Origin: Apostichopus californicus
Taxonomy: Eukaryota; Echinodermata; Holothuroidea; Aspidochirotida; Stichopodidae
Length of the DNA: 63,562 bases
NCBI GenBank assembly: GCA_020650975.1
Contig: JAIPMN010000906.1
Coordinates: forward strand, 1-63,562
Direction: 5' to 3'
A model generated the notes under the pieces. It was not told where the DNA came from and did no database searches. It was given only the letters and a program-made list of their open reading frames with translations. Below are positions 1-12,200 of the stretch, in pieces (position 1 is the first letter of the stretch; every line of letters starts with the position of its first letter). The position numbers and the translations under genes were made by a program.

Positions 1-290
1 TTTCAAGGGATTGTTAAATTAATACTGAAGAAAACTTCTGTTTGAACATTGATGATAGTATATAACAGTTTTCAGAGTTGGCCTAACACCTCCACTATTT
101 TGGTTTCAGTCAAATTGTTAAAAAATGACACAGAATTCTATGGCTATGGGATATTGATGCATTTGATCTATTATTCACCAGCTCATTACTCACAACTGTC
201 CCACAGTTACACGACCTCCAGGCCATCATCTAATTATGTTCCTTTTGTTGTGATTAGTTTTTGTTTTGCAAGAATGTCATTCTTCTGGAG

Positions 291-547
291 TGTTAGCTCA
301 GTGGTTAACGCCGGTGCCTTTCAATCATAAGGTCCCTGGTTCGAGTCACTCCCAGATTAATGTATGTCGTCCAGTTACAGAGTTGTTGATAATTAACAAT
401 TCATAATCATGGACGTTAAATATGAATCAAAGAGACTTACTTCGGTCAGCTTGCGGCTTTGATAAGCCAATGATGGCTTTTTCGCGAGTTCCTGCTTGCA
501 GGAGGATCTAAAATACATACATACATACATACATACATACATACGTA
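291..547 (+). repeat. tRNA-derived SINE, family A, copy 1
   Basis: The head carries RNA polymerase III-type boxes: an A box around 293-304 (TTAGCTCAGTGG) and a B box around 338-348 (GGTTCGAGTC). A non-tRNA body follows, and the element ends in an ATAC microsatellite at about 514-547. A second copy lies at about 12697-12933 in the same orientation. The two match closely along the body, including the words TTCGGTCAGCTTGCGGC and TTCCTGCTT. It is a retroposon, not a working tRNA: the acceptor stem is not closed. Confidence 0.75.
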
Positions 548-2639
548 CATTTCTACTAGATGCAGGTAGCATGAGAAAGAACGTAGGATAATACGAAAGT
601 AACGGATAGAAAGGGTTTGTGGAATACAAATTAAGGTGGACCACTTCAAGACAAGATATGGTAATTGTCCCTGATAAACCTACTGAATTCAATCCTTTGT
701 CAATATCCGCAGTACGTTCTGTACTAGATCTCAGTCTTTAGGGAAACCTTACTTGACAACCAAAAGAAATACTTGTCACACGGTCTTCTCTACCGGCATA
801 AAGTTAATACTTTATAGAAAAGAAAGTGTTTGTCTGATACTTGTATCTATATACCAGCAAAAAAACTGGTTCTCAAACACATAGATCAAGGAAAATATGC
901 TCTTCACTTGTTATACCAGGAACAGAATTTTTTTTTATCGAGACCACATTTTGAACATCACTTCTAAACATATGAAGAGATAGGCCAAATACAACAGCAA
1001 ACCAACTGTAGTTATGTACAGTTAAATTTAATAGGAGAAAAGTTGCCTGTGGCTGTGCAAGACTGCCTTTAACATACATGGTATGTTCTTTACCATATAC
1101 CAGCCTTTAGGGAAACCTTACTTGATACTGAAAAAAAAGAAAAAAAAAACAACTTCTCAGTGTTCTCCACGAGCATAGAGTTACTTAGTGTAAAGTATTG
1201 ACTTTCTGCTATTTTTAGCATAATTTAGTATTATATAATTTTAACGATACCTTTGGATTTACAACCCTTCTCTCTTCCGTAATACGACCCTTGCAGATGG
1301 TTGACGTTAGACGTCACTTTACAACCGGAAATTATTTAATATCCAGTAACCTATCGCAATATGCTCTGCAGATATGGTCAAACTGAGATGCAAGTCCAAA
1401 GATGTATGGACGCTCTTCTACACAGACACCATAGTAATTCATAAGTGACAAAGGTGACAAACTTCAGAGCCTTAAAATGCTACTGAAAATGAGAACACTG
1501 AATTATTCCATGTAAACCACTGTAGAGAACACAGTACATATGTATTGTTATAACTTAAAGGGTGTGAAGACTCGCGCAAAAAGAAACGTCTAATGCCGGT
1601 TATTTGACCTAGTTTCGAAAGAGGTGTAACAGAAGTGTTAAACACCACCATCTATCCCAGAAAATACACACACAGCTTGCTACCGTCGGTAATTAGACAC
1701 TAGTGTATAGTCAGTAGATACAGTTGGGGTCAATACCCACAGCACAGTATACAAACGATACAGCGATGGACATCTCAGGTCCAGCTAAAGATAACAAGGT
1801 ATCACGTTTCATTACTGTCTGCATTTTGTAGCGACACAAACAAAACGTCACTTGCAAGCAACAGAAAGTTAACTTTTTCAGAGGGCGGCACACGGTTTGG
1901 GGCGAGTCTTCAATGCCTTTAAAAGGAAGCTTAAGATTAACTTAGATATCAGATGTTCAGACACTACATGACACTAGCAGTAGACATTCTCAGCTCTTAC
2001 GCAATACTATCGATACACTTTAATAGCTACTGATGATGCATGTACCTCTTCCAATGTATGTCAGTGTATAGCTGATTAATAGCCATGTCCATGGAGACCT
2101 TCAAAAGGATAATAGAAAGAAACAGATGCTAACTTGAATTGAAGCCAAATGTTGTCCAATTTCTGAGGTCTTTTCGAATAACTACGTCCGATTGTTTTGC
2201 AGACTATGATAAACTGACTATCAGAATCAAGGTAACTACCAGATGCATTAACAGAACCTGGTGATCACTGTGAGGTTACTGTGTTTAGGTAACTCATTAG
2301 TACTAGTAGGGGGTAGCGTGAGTGGAGGAAAGCGAGGCGTTGAAACATGAAGCTGTTTCTTTCCGACAGAAAAGATTTGTGAACCATCCAGCAAAGACAC
2401 AAGGAATGAAGAGTAGTTGTGTCCACCCTAATGACTCAGGTTATCATTTGGGGATCAATGCAGTATGTAATGTTCCCCTTCTGAAAGAGTCACGTTTAAA
2501 ACTCAGTGGATCTTATACAAACATTCATTGTTTCTTAGGCATTGTCTGGCACATAAACGATCTGGTGTATCACTTTGATAGATATTACAATAGTAGATCG
2601 ACCACGATGCTATGATACCACTAATATAGCATTGAAGTC

Positions 2640-2740
2640 AAAGTTGTAATCCATTAGCCCTTGCGGGCTTCTCCCCCATTCGTGGTCGCTTAAGCGGCAT
2701 AAAAATAACTGCCCGATTCTTATTATTAATTATTATTAAG
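2640..2740 (+). repeat. SINE family B, 3' fragment
   Basis: The sequence around 2660-2740 (CCTTGCGGGCTTCTCCC, then GGTCGCTTAAGCGGCATAAA, then a TTATTATTA tail) matches the 3' part of the fuller element at 42668-42970 (CCTTGCGGGTTTCTCCC ... TGTCGCTTAAGTGTCGTAAA). The tRNA-like head is missing here, so this is a 5'-truncated insertion. It sits about 160 bp beyond the MAPKBP1 stop and could be part of the 3'UTR. Confidence 0.6.
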
Positions 2741-2899
2741 TCCACTTAAACTGGCAATGAGCCCCTCTATACTCTCAATATCTCAGAAGAAATATAGCAT
2801 AAACATCCGACCGCATGGCACCAAGGTTATCTATAATACAGAACAGTGCAATGAGTATTTACATCAACAACGCGACCGAGGTTTGGGAAAATAAATTTC

Positions 2900-3262
2900 C
2901 TAGCACTCTATTACATCTTTCTCGTCTCGGTCATTCTCTGGAATGTTTTCTGTGTCCAATTTGGTCTGTACTAAAGTGACCAACATGGAGGAGTACTGGT
3001 CCAACAGATCAATCGCTGCCTGGGCAGCAGCGGTGTCACCATCCCCTGCGGTGGTACCGTTGGTTCCCCTGGGGTGGAGGAAGGTTGAAAGACATGACTT
3101 CATTCGTTGATGGTGAACCTCGCCGGCAACCCCGTTGACTTTGAGGGAGGTCGTTGTCCTTGTCCTCTTCAGATTTTCCAAGGAAGCCCCCATCGAGGTG
3201 TGAGTCAACGACAGGGATTCGAGGCCTCTGTTAAAATCGTCTGAATTTCCCGATTCTTGAAG
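2900..3262 (-). CDS. MAPKBP1: MAPKBP1-like, visible exon 30 (last; C-terminus and stop)
   Basis: This exon encodes residues 1455-1574 and ends GAG TGC TAG at 2900. The acceptor is CACTTCACAG before CTTCAAGAATC; phase 0 matches the end of exon 29. Near the C-terminus, [20 protein letters not shown] is a predicted amphipathic helix that lines up with the last conserved helix of MAPKBP1/WDR62 (LLEQYSELLLRAV in human MAPKBP1). In the family the C-terminal helical region mediates dimerisation. The final 18 or so residues are acidic and unlike vertebrate proteins. Confidence 0.9.
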   Translation of the reverse strand, partial: LQESGNSDDFNRGLESLSLTHTSMGASLENLKRTRTTTSLKVNGVAGEVHHQRMKSCLSTFLHPRGTNGTTAGDGDTAAAQAAIDLLDQYSSMLVTLVQTKLDTENIPENDRDEKDVIEC

Positions 3263-6200
3263 CTGTGAAGTGATTTACAGGTAAGTGTATAAACCTGAAA
3301 AACTAGCACGCCGACCTCTGACCTTACAAAGAGCACTCATCATGAGTAACAATAAATCTGTATAATCTCCACTTGAAAGTAATATAATATCTATAGAAGA
3401 CAACAAATATAGTAAACATAGCAAACATATAGTAAAAAAATTGTTCACAGGTTTTATACTGTCATATTCCATATATAGATGGGGTTAACTAACATTTCAT
3501 AACATTAAAATCATACTTCACAAAACTGGAAGGGGTTACTTGAACAGACTACACCACCTCTTCTCCAAGCACAACTTCAAAATTGTTTTTGAATTCCTGG
3601 GATTGTTCTGTGCCGAATAGCAAGGCAGATCAACATGAACCAATCCTTTGTTTTACCATTAAAATTAAAATCGTGTCAGGAAAATTTGCCTGCTTGTTGT
3701 ATTAACAAAGTACTGATAACATACCCGACTCAATGTAACTAAACTCTGCGAGAAACTGTCCTTCATGTGTTTTATTCCTTCTTCCAAGGCAGCTACTAGA
3801 CTGTTTGCAGAGTTATCTAGAAAGAGGAGCAAGAACAGAAAGAAATATTGTTGGAAAATGACCCACAGGTATTTTATTTATGCTAGTAAATTAGTGCAAC
3901 AGCATCCCTCACAATGTTACTCATGCACTGCTTTTCAAAAATCTGTCTATTGTCTAACAAGCCCTTTATAGGTTGTCCACAAACCTGTCTATTGTCTAAC
4001 AAGCCCTTTATAGGTTGTCCACAAATCTGTCTATTGTCTAACAAGCCCTTTATAGGCTGTCCACAAACCTGTCTATTGTCTAACAAGCCCTTTATAGGCT
4101 GTCCACAAATCTGTCTATTGTCTAACAAGCCCTTTATAGGCTGTCCACAAATCTGTCTATTGTCTAACAAGCCCTTTATAGGTTGTCCACAAATCTGTAA
4201 CAAATATCAAACAAACCCACCGGAGCAAACCATTTAATGAAAAACCACAGATGATAATAATAATTATAACAAAGATTAATAATGCACATGTATCCACCCA
4301 GTCTATGTTAACTGACGATCTATGGGTGTGTTTTATAGAATGGCAAAATAAAACTGCAATATGTGTACTTTAATACACTATTATTATCACAGAAATGTTA
4401 TATCAATGACTCATCTGTATGCCATTGTGAACATAACAAAAGACTGGTTACACCCCTCCAATTTCAGTATGTCTTGGAAGTTATTTCTAACAGGATATAG
4501 ATACTGTAACATAGCCTGCCTTATGGAAGTCTTCACTTGGAGCAGTTACATAGATTCATATATGTGATAATCAGATACCACACCTCTGTAAATAGTTTAC
4601 AAAGGCCTATCCCATAGATTCATACATGTGATTACCAGATACCACACCTCTGTAAATAGTTTACAAAGGCCTATCCCATAGATTCATACATGTGATTACC
4701 AGATACCACACCTTCGTAAATAGTTTACAAAGACCTATCCCATAGATTCATACATGTGATTAGCAGATACCACACCTTCGTAAATAGTTTTCAAAGGCCT
4801 ATCCCATAGATTCATACAAGTGATTACCAGATACCACACCTCTGTAAATAGTTTTCAAAGGCCTATGGCAGTCTATAGACAACCTGCTTTTTTCCCCTTT
4901 TGGTTATAATGACCTACCTCTACTAGCATGTTCTGTGTCTGCTTTATGCAAACCTTACAAAAGTCCTTTAACCGTATACCTTTATCCCTATGCCTTTATC
5001 CAATGCCGTTCCTTTAATAAGGGGTTAATCAACGGTCTAGCGTGCGTTACTCACAGGATTAATGCAGGATCGGGGGATAATGCAAGCGATGCACGAGGGC
5101 GGAGCCCGAGTGCATCCAGCGATAGCATTAACACCCAGAGTGCATTAATCATGTGAGTAACGCACGCTAGACCGTTGATTAACCAACCCCGTTCATTCAT
5201 ACACTACCATTTGTGTGGGGGAAAAATCATAAAACAAAACATTTTTGGTTACATAGAACCAAAGATTTATTAAAGTGATGCCCCGTAATTTTACCGTGCG
5301 TTACTCACAGGATTAACCACGGTCAGCTGACCTGAATGGACCAATAGGATTTAGGAATCTTTACTAAGTATGAATGAACAGTATATAATGGCATATATTA
5401 GTCAATAGATTAAACTTATTTTTGGTCGTGAGTAACCTACCTCTCCTAGCATGTTCTGTGTCTGCTTTATACAAATCTTACAAGAGTCCTTTATTCTTAT
5501 ACATTATCCAATGCCACTCCTTTAACAGTATATAAAGGCATATATCAGTCGATAGATTAAACTTATTTTTTGTTCGTGAGTAACCTACCTCTCCTAGCAT
5601 GTTCTGTGTCTGCATTATACAAACCTTACAAGAGTCCTTTATCCTGATACATTTATCCAATGCCATTCCTTTGATAGTATATAAAGGCATATATCAGTGA
5701 ATAGATTAAACTTTTTTTTTGTTCATGAGTAACCTACCTCTCCTAGCATGTTCTGTGTCTGCTTTATACAATTCGTTACTTGTCCTAGATTCATCTCTGT
5801 GATTCTCCTCAGCAGTAGTAGTAGCCCCCTTCATCTCTATCTCAACAGGTTTGCTTTCCTCCGCTCCTCCATCTTCTTCTCTCTCTTTGGTTTCAGTCGA
5901 TGGTCTGATAGCATCCTCTGTGGCCTTCAATGGACCTGCTGAAGTAGACAGAGAGTTTCTTTTCCTTTTCAACTTCTGTAAGGATGGATCGAGACCTGGC
6001 CCGACCTTCTTCTTGATCTTGGCCTTTGCACTCTCTGTGCTAGCTTCGTATGATCTGAGTAGAGGGGAGGAGTTCCTATCTGTGGTGTTCCTATCTGGTC
6101 GTGCTCTGTGTTTTTGTCTCGCAGAGGTGTTGGGAGGGTTACCCTGACGTTCGATACTCTGACTCCTTCCCCTGGAACGAGGCTCGCCGTTCTCAGAGCT

Positions 6201-9200
6201 GGTATCTACGAGAATGATAAAAGGTTTATTTTAAATTATTATGGTCAACATGATTCTCAAAGTTTTTAATATTTGAACACTTAATGTGGTGCTTGCCGTA
6301 GCTCTTAATACTGGTTTTAACCATAGGGACACATAGATAGTTCTTGATAAAGAAATCATGACCAAAAAGGATGGAGAAGCTTTTCAGTGATCTTCACAAA
6401 AGTGTTTCTTTGTTCATTCTATAGTTGTCCTACAAAATAATCAAAATTACAAATGTTGTTTTATGTTTGCTGCAACTGCCTTTAAGTTAAGAGAATTTCT
6501 TTCCAATGACTCAACTTTTTCATCGGAAATGAATCATCCATTTTTACATGACAAAAAGAATATAAGTCTTGCACTTCAAAATACCAAAGATAATTTCATA
6601 TGCAAAGTCATAGACACTGTTCAATAAATCAAGATAGTTTATTCTACAATATATATACTTCTTTTTGGTTATTGTTAAATTCTTTGATGTGTACTTTCTG
6701 CAATGTCCTAAAAAAGACCTGTCTTACTGTACAGAGTACATATATCCTTATAAGCAAAGAATACCAAAGAGGAGAGACAAAAACATTATTTTGATGGAAT
6801 AGACCAACATTTAGACACGTCATCAACTGTGGAAGACATTCGAAATTTGATAAAATAACAAAAACATATGACACAATAACCAATAAACAATATCGGAGAT
6901 CAAAGTGACCAGTGCTTAATATTTCAGCACTTTGAGAAGTCCTCTTGTATCAAAACCTTGAATCTGGGATAAAATCCTGGATAATATATTGTTTATGTAT
7001 TACAAACGCTATTTCTACATCATGACGAGAAGGTGAAAAGTGGTAGCTGACTTATTCTAAGTTTCACTAGTACAAAGAAGGTACTGTTTGGTTGACACAA
7101 GTTACAATACTCTCACATCCAGACGTTCAATGTAAAGCACAGAACAGCACGTACAAGTAGTAACCCTGTACCCATTACAATGCCAAGGACGTCCATACCA
7201 GTAGAGTTTTGGTGTTCATCATACAACAGGAAATAAAGTTGATTCTTACCTGGAAGTGAGAGTCTTGATAATGACGAGGATCTCTTCATAGCTGATGAAG
7301 CCTTGACCAACTTCTGTTCTTTTGCCTCCTTGCAGAGGTCATCTTTCGAGGACTTCTTATTTGGAGATCTGTTGCTCCTGCCCTCCGAGACCTCCTCTGC
7401 CTTCATCTTCGTCTTCATGAGCAACAACTCTGTTGCCTTCTGGTCCTCTCTCTCTCCTTGAGGTTCAGAATTTGTAGCATCATTACAAACTTGGTCCTGT
7501 GTGTCACATTTAGCACGTTTTTGTATTACATGAGGCAGTTTCAGATCTGTCGGCCTGTCCGGTCCTTTCGCCTCCTTTCCGCTATCGATTTCATCGGCCG
7601 GCTTCTTAGTTTCCTCCGTCGGTTTCGAGATTATTTCAGTATTTTTGGCTTCATCTGTAACCGTCTCTTCTTCCTCCTGGATCTCTTTGCCAGCTGCAAC
7701 AGATTCGCTTACAGAATCCAGAGTTTTATTTACAATACTGGCGGAATTTACTGTCCCATCTCCATGCGGTGACAATGAGTTTGAGTTGGGTACGTTAGAT
7801 TCAATACTGCTGCTGACCTTAGATGGGCTCGTTGGAATGGTGCTCGGAGGCAGCAGTGAGGTCGGTCTAGCTTCCCCAGAAGGGGTTGTAGGTGGGGTCT
7901 TGACTTCAGGAATACTGGTAATGGAACACTAACAGGAAGAATAAAAAGAATAAAAAGGATTTTTTTAATTTGAAATCATTTTCTTATTAACACTACATAG
8001 AAGAGTTTAAAAATGTACATAATGTTTGGCTGGTATTTCTGTTGTTGCGGGAATGTTAAGCTTTGAGAGGAATGCATTTTGCTTTAGTAACAGTGATAAA
8101 TATAGTTATTTGTAGAGTTCAAGAGAAACTCTCTCAACAAATACAAAATTTAGCTTGATCCTCTCTGATCTTAAGCATTTTGATACACGACGTTACATTT
8201 CAAATTACGATGCACTTTAATGTGAATCACTCTCATGATGATGCACTTTAATTATGGTGCATTTTGATCTGTTGCACTTTAATTATGATTCTGTTTAATT
8301 TTGATGCACTTCAATCGGATGAACTTTGACCTGATGCAAATTTGATAAGCGATAATTTTAATGCACTAATGAGACTAACTACTTGTTAGTCAAAGAATTT
8401 TCAAACTAATTTATAAAACACCTACTTTACTATAATGGTTTCATGTGGCTACACTGTTAATACCCTGAATGACCACCTCCCAGCATTTGTCAAATTTCAT
8501 CTTCCATTAGTTTAAACACATGAATGTTTGAATGGTTATGTTTCACATTAACACAAGCAAGGCTCACTGTTGCAAGGCTTACAAATACCATTCTCCAAAG
8601 CCATCAAGGTTCTCGATCATATCAACTATTTCTCTGTTGTCAACATGCTTGCACAGTAGAATGGATCAGTGTGGTTATTACTGGATGTGAAAAAAGTTCA
8701 TTAATTCCCATCTAAATTTTAATGTAAGATATAAATAACTGAAATGGGAATAAATGGTTTTGTTTTGGGAGAGATTTAGTTTTTATTATTCTTGTTATTT
8801 TGTTTTAGTTTTATGTTTGCCTTTTCACCACTTGCTTTTCCCCTGCCAACATTCAAAGAACAAAGTTTTTGAAGAATGCAAAGGACACGAAGGGGTTATT
8901 TGTAATTTCACAGAGAGGATGCAAAGAGAGGATGCAAAGCTGATAAAATGCCTGTGTGATAGGATTGGTCTTTTGACATGCATCAGTTTCTAAGGGTACA
9001 GATGAGAAAACGAGAAAAGGATAACCAAGAAAAACCATGAAAAATGACTTATGACTGTGACCGAAATAAAATCCTGATATATTCTACGTCGGATTTTAAA
9101 TCCGTTTCAGATCCTTCATTATGGTCATCTATATAAGAACTTTGTCTAATTCATATTTCTATGATTTCTTTGAAAACCATGAAAAATGACTTATGACTGT

Positions 9201-12200
9201 GACCGAAATAAAATCCTGATATATTCTACGCCGGATTTTAAATCCGTTTCAGATCCTTCATTATGGTCATCTATATAAGAACTTTGTCTAATTCATATTT
9301 CTATGATTTCTTTGAAAGGTATGAAGTAATGCTAGGAGGTCACTAATACAACTCCACAAGTGGCAATGTAAAAAGAAAAAAACAGGTGAAGATATTTCTA
9401 GTTTCAACGACTATGTCATAAAACGAGGAAACTACATTACATAAGGATGACTTCAGTAGATACAAAAAGACTTAAAGTTCACATTTGTTTTCATTTAAGT
9501 TCTTAATATGACACTTTCCATTTCTTCATTTTTTAATTGTTTTCTTAGTAAACTAAAGCTTTAAAAAAAACAAGGAGATAAACATCAAATTCCGAATCTT
9601 GTTTGTCCAATCAGAAGACGAGGAGCTTATCTGAATAACCAATGCCGGTAAATGACTTACTGTTTGAAGACGTTTACGCATTGCTTCCACGGCTCGTCTG
9701 GTGTCCTCTTGTCTTTTCTTAAGAAGCTGGAATGACGATGATGATGTGAATGCCAAAGATAATTTCATGCAAGACAAATTGATAGCATGAAGCATGCAAA
9801 GCTTTTTTTTCTTTCTTTTTTATATATATTAAAGAGCTATGCAGAAAGGCAAATTTGATCAAAATTTTATTCAAAATTTGATTAAAAAAAGTGCAAGATA
9901 AATGTCCACACCTGACCATATAGAGTAGCTTTGAAATATACATAATCAATTTATAAAATATGCCTCTTTTGTGATAGATATTTGAAAGTTTTATATTCTT
10001 TTTGCACCAGTCTGATCACCGCCCAATACCCCCTCTCTCCTTGTCAAACTTTACTGTCTACAAGCTTGAAGTTTCATACATGTCTAGTTGTTCCCCTTGT
10101 TCTTTGCATGCAGAGGTGGAAGATTATACAATAAATGGGTTGGTTTTATAGTCAAGTCTTAGATATACCTATTCCGTTAAAGCAATATGTTGAAATGAGT
10201 TCCTCTTCTCCAGTACCAGATTGATATCACAAACTTCAATACAAACTATTATTTACCTGGATTTGATCCGGAAAAAAAACCCATGAATTGGCCAAAAATA
10301 TATGCTCTTTTATTGACAGTTACAATTTGACCAGATATTAATAAAGAATATGGGTTCACAGTATTACTAAGTAAGTAAATACCATTGGTTGATAATAATC
10401 ATGTAAAGCTTAAGACAGCAGTTATGACACATAGTATGAAGTATAAACTACAAAATAACTAGAAAGCTAAGCTAACACTCGGCTTATACTGAATCAGCAG
10501 TTATGAGACATATACAGTTTAATGAATATTAAATACAAAATATTGAACGAGGAAGAAACAATATTTTAAACAGTCAGCAGTTATGAGATACAAGTAGTAT
10601 GAATATGAAATACAATAAAAACAAAGCTTTTTTCAAATAAGGAACAGACAAAAGATGAGATTCTCATTAAGATGATCATTTAATTAATACAAACCTCTTG
10701 AAGGACCTGTGAACCATCCACTGTCCTGCTTTTAAATGATGGGTCATTTCTGTAATAAATATGAGGCAGAAGTATAGAACAGATACCAATATATATCACA
10801 AGCCAAATGGAGTTACGTTCAAGCCTACAACATATGCTATCTGTTCCTACTGTTCGCACTTCCACCTATGGGGAACGTTGCTTTGCTAGATCAGCTCCAC
10901 AGCCCTGGAACAGTCTCAGTCTCCCCTTACATCTCAAAACAATCCGGCATGTGTCAACTTTCCAGAAAGAACCCAAGACGTTCCTATACATGAATGCGTA
11001 TCCATTTGTTTAATAACTGTTGTGTCCATTTTGCTCCTGCAGCGCTTTTGAACATTTTTTTTAACTGGATACAAGCGCTTTACAAATTCTTATATTATTA
11101 TTATTACATCAGGACAAAAAACAAAACCATTTACGTTAGTTAATTAGCTTAATTAACACAACAGTTAGTAGCTAAATGAAAAATAATAAAAACACATATT
11201 TAGGAGAGATGTCCACTCATCTGTATCAAATTGTGACTTTTGTTTCATTGTATTATCAAAGAGACAATATCATGATCTTTCCAGAAGGAAATTTCGAAAC
11301 TATATTCACAAAGTCAGTAACTTCAAGTTTCATTTCTAGAAAGTTTAAATCAACTTTTTTAAGTTGAAAGTAAAATTGTCCAGACATAAACAATTTGCCT
11401 ATAAAGAAGATTCTACTGGAATTGAATGATCAAAATATATTTAACTACACAGGCATTTTGTTCTTCATCTTCTTAGTAAATAAGCAGTTTCTAAACAATA
11501 CTTTTCTCTCTTTTGATTTACCTTGATCTCTGTAAGAATTTACTGGATATGCTCAGTCTTCTCTCTGCCACAGAACCAACATCTTCCTCATCCCGCTGCT
11601 GGATGTCCTTAATTTGCTCCAAACACTGGTCAAACTTTTGCTTCTCGGCAAAAGTGAAATTGGCGTGGAGGAACTTCTCTTCGTCCTCGGGGCTGGATGG
11701 AAATGATTTGGTTTTCCTGGTGGGTGACGAGAGGGGTGTGACATCTGGCGTGGAGTCAACGTAGTCATCATCTTCGTCATCGCTGGGTTCCGCTGAGATC
11801 AGACCTGCAGATAATAGTGAAGATGATCCACTTCCGTCTTAAAGGGCTTGTATTTTATGCCCAACGCTGTACAGTGGTAGCGTACTTTACCATTAATAGA
11901 GGGCTATATATGGTAACTGAAAACATGTTGTCACTTTAGTCAAATTAAATAGTACCAGAAACGAGAAAGATATTAGGCATAAACTAGGCGCAAGAAAGCA
12001 TTCCAAAGGAGGCAACAACAATATCACGCTTGTGAGATGCAGAATTTTCAGTGCTGGCTTCAATGGTTCATAATTTCCACTACATGGAGTTACTCAACAG
12101 GCTGTACCTGCATAAATCGCGCTAAAATGAGAGTTTATGTATTGACTGAATATTGCAAGACTTGGTCAGAATAATATAAAATTAATAATCTAACCCCAAC

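Larger units (their letters stand above)
1..2899. other. 3' flank / 3'UTR side of MAPKBP1-like gene, no gene seen
   Basis: This region lies downstream of the MAPKBP1 stop codon at 2900 (minus strand). I see no spliced exon on either strand. No minus-strand AATAAA (plus TTTATT) is visible. The nearest variant signal is an ATTAAA equivalent at about 2019-2024, so the 3' end of the transcript is not fixed. The interval holds one full SINE (about 291-547) and the 3' piece of a second SINE family (about 2640-2740). A plus-strand open frame of 97 codons at 2322-2615 resembles nothing I know. Confidence 0.6.

Noticed and set aside
293-365. tRNA-like sequence considered as a tRNA gene (also 12697-12760 and 42668-42760)
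   Set aside because: A and B boxes are present, but the acceptor and anticodon stems do not close properly and each is the head of a repeated SINE.
2322-2615. 97-codon plus-strand open frame
   Set aside because: It lies antisense in the MAPKBP1 3' flank with no domain, no clear codon bias and no splice context.
3883-4237. Overlapping open frames of about 106 codons on both strands
   Set aside because: Both are produced by the 42-bp tandem repeat (multiple of three). No independent evidence of coding.
3943-4872. Regular direct repeats considered as a CRISPR-like array
   Set aside because: The units are contiguous without unique spacers, and the window is clearly animal DNA.
5748-6147. Plus-strand open frames over MAPKBP1 exon 28 (also 7458-7932, 11513-11764, 14093-14568)
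   Set aside because: Antisense shadows of real exons with low-complexity codons. The minus-strand frame has splice sites and family motifs.
10807-11013. 68-codon plus-strand open frame as an independent gene
   Set aside because: It matches the end of a CR1/L2-type LINE reverse transcriptase followed by the usual 3' tail. It is a truncated transposon.
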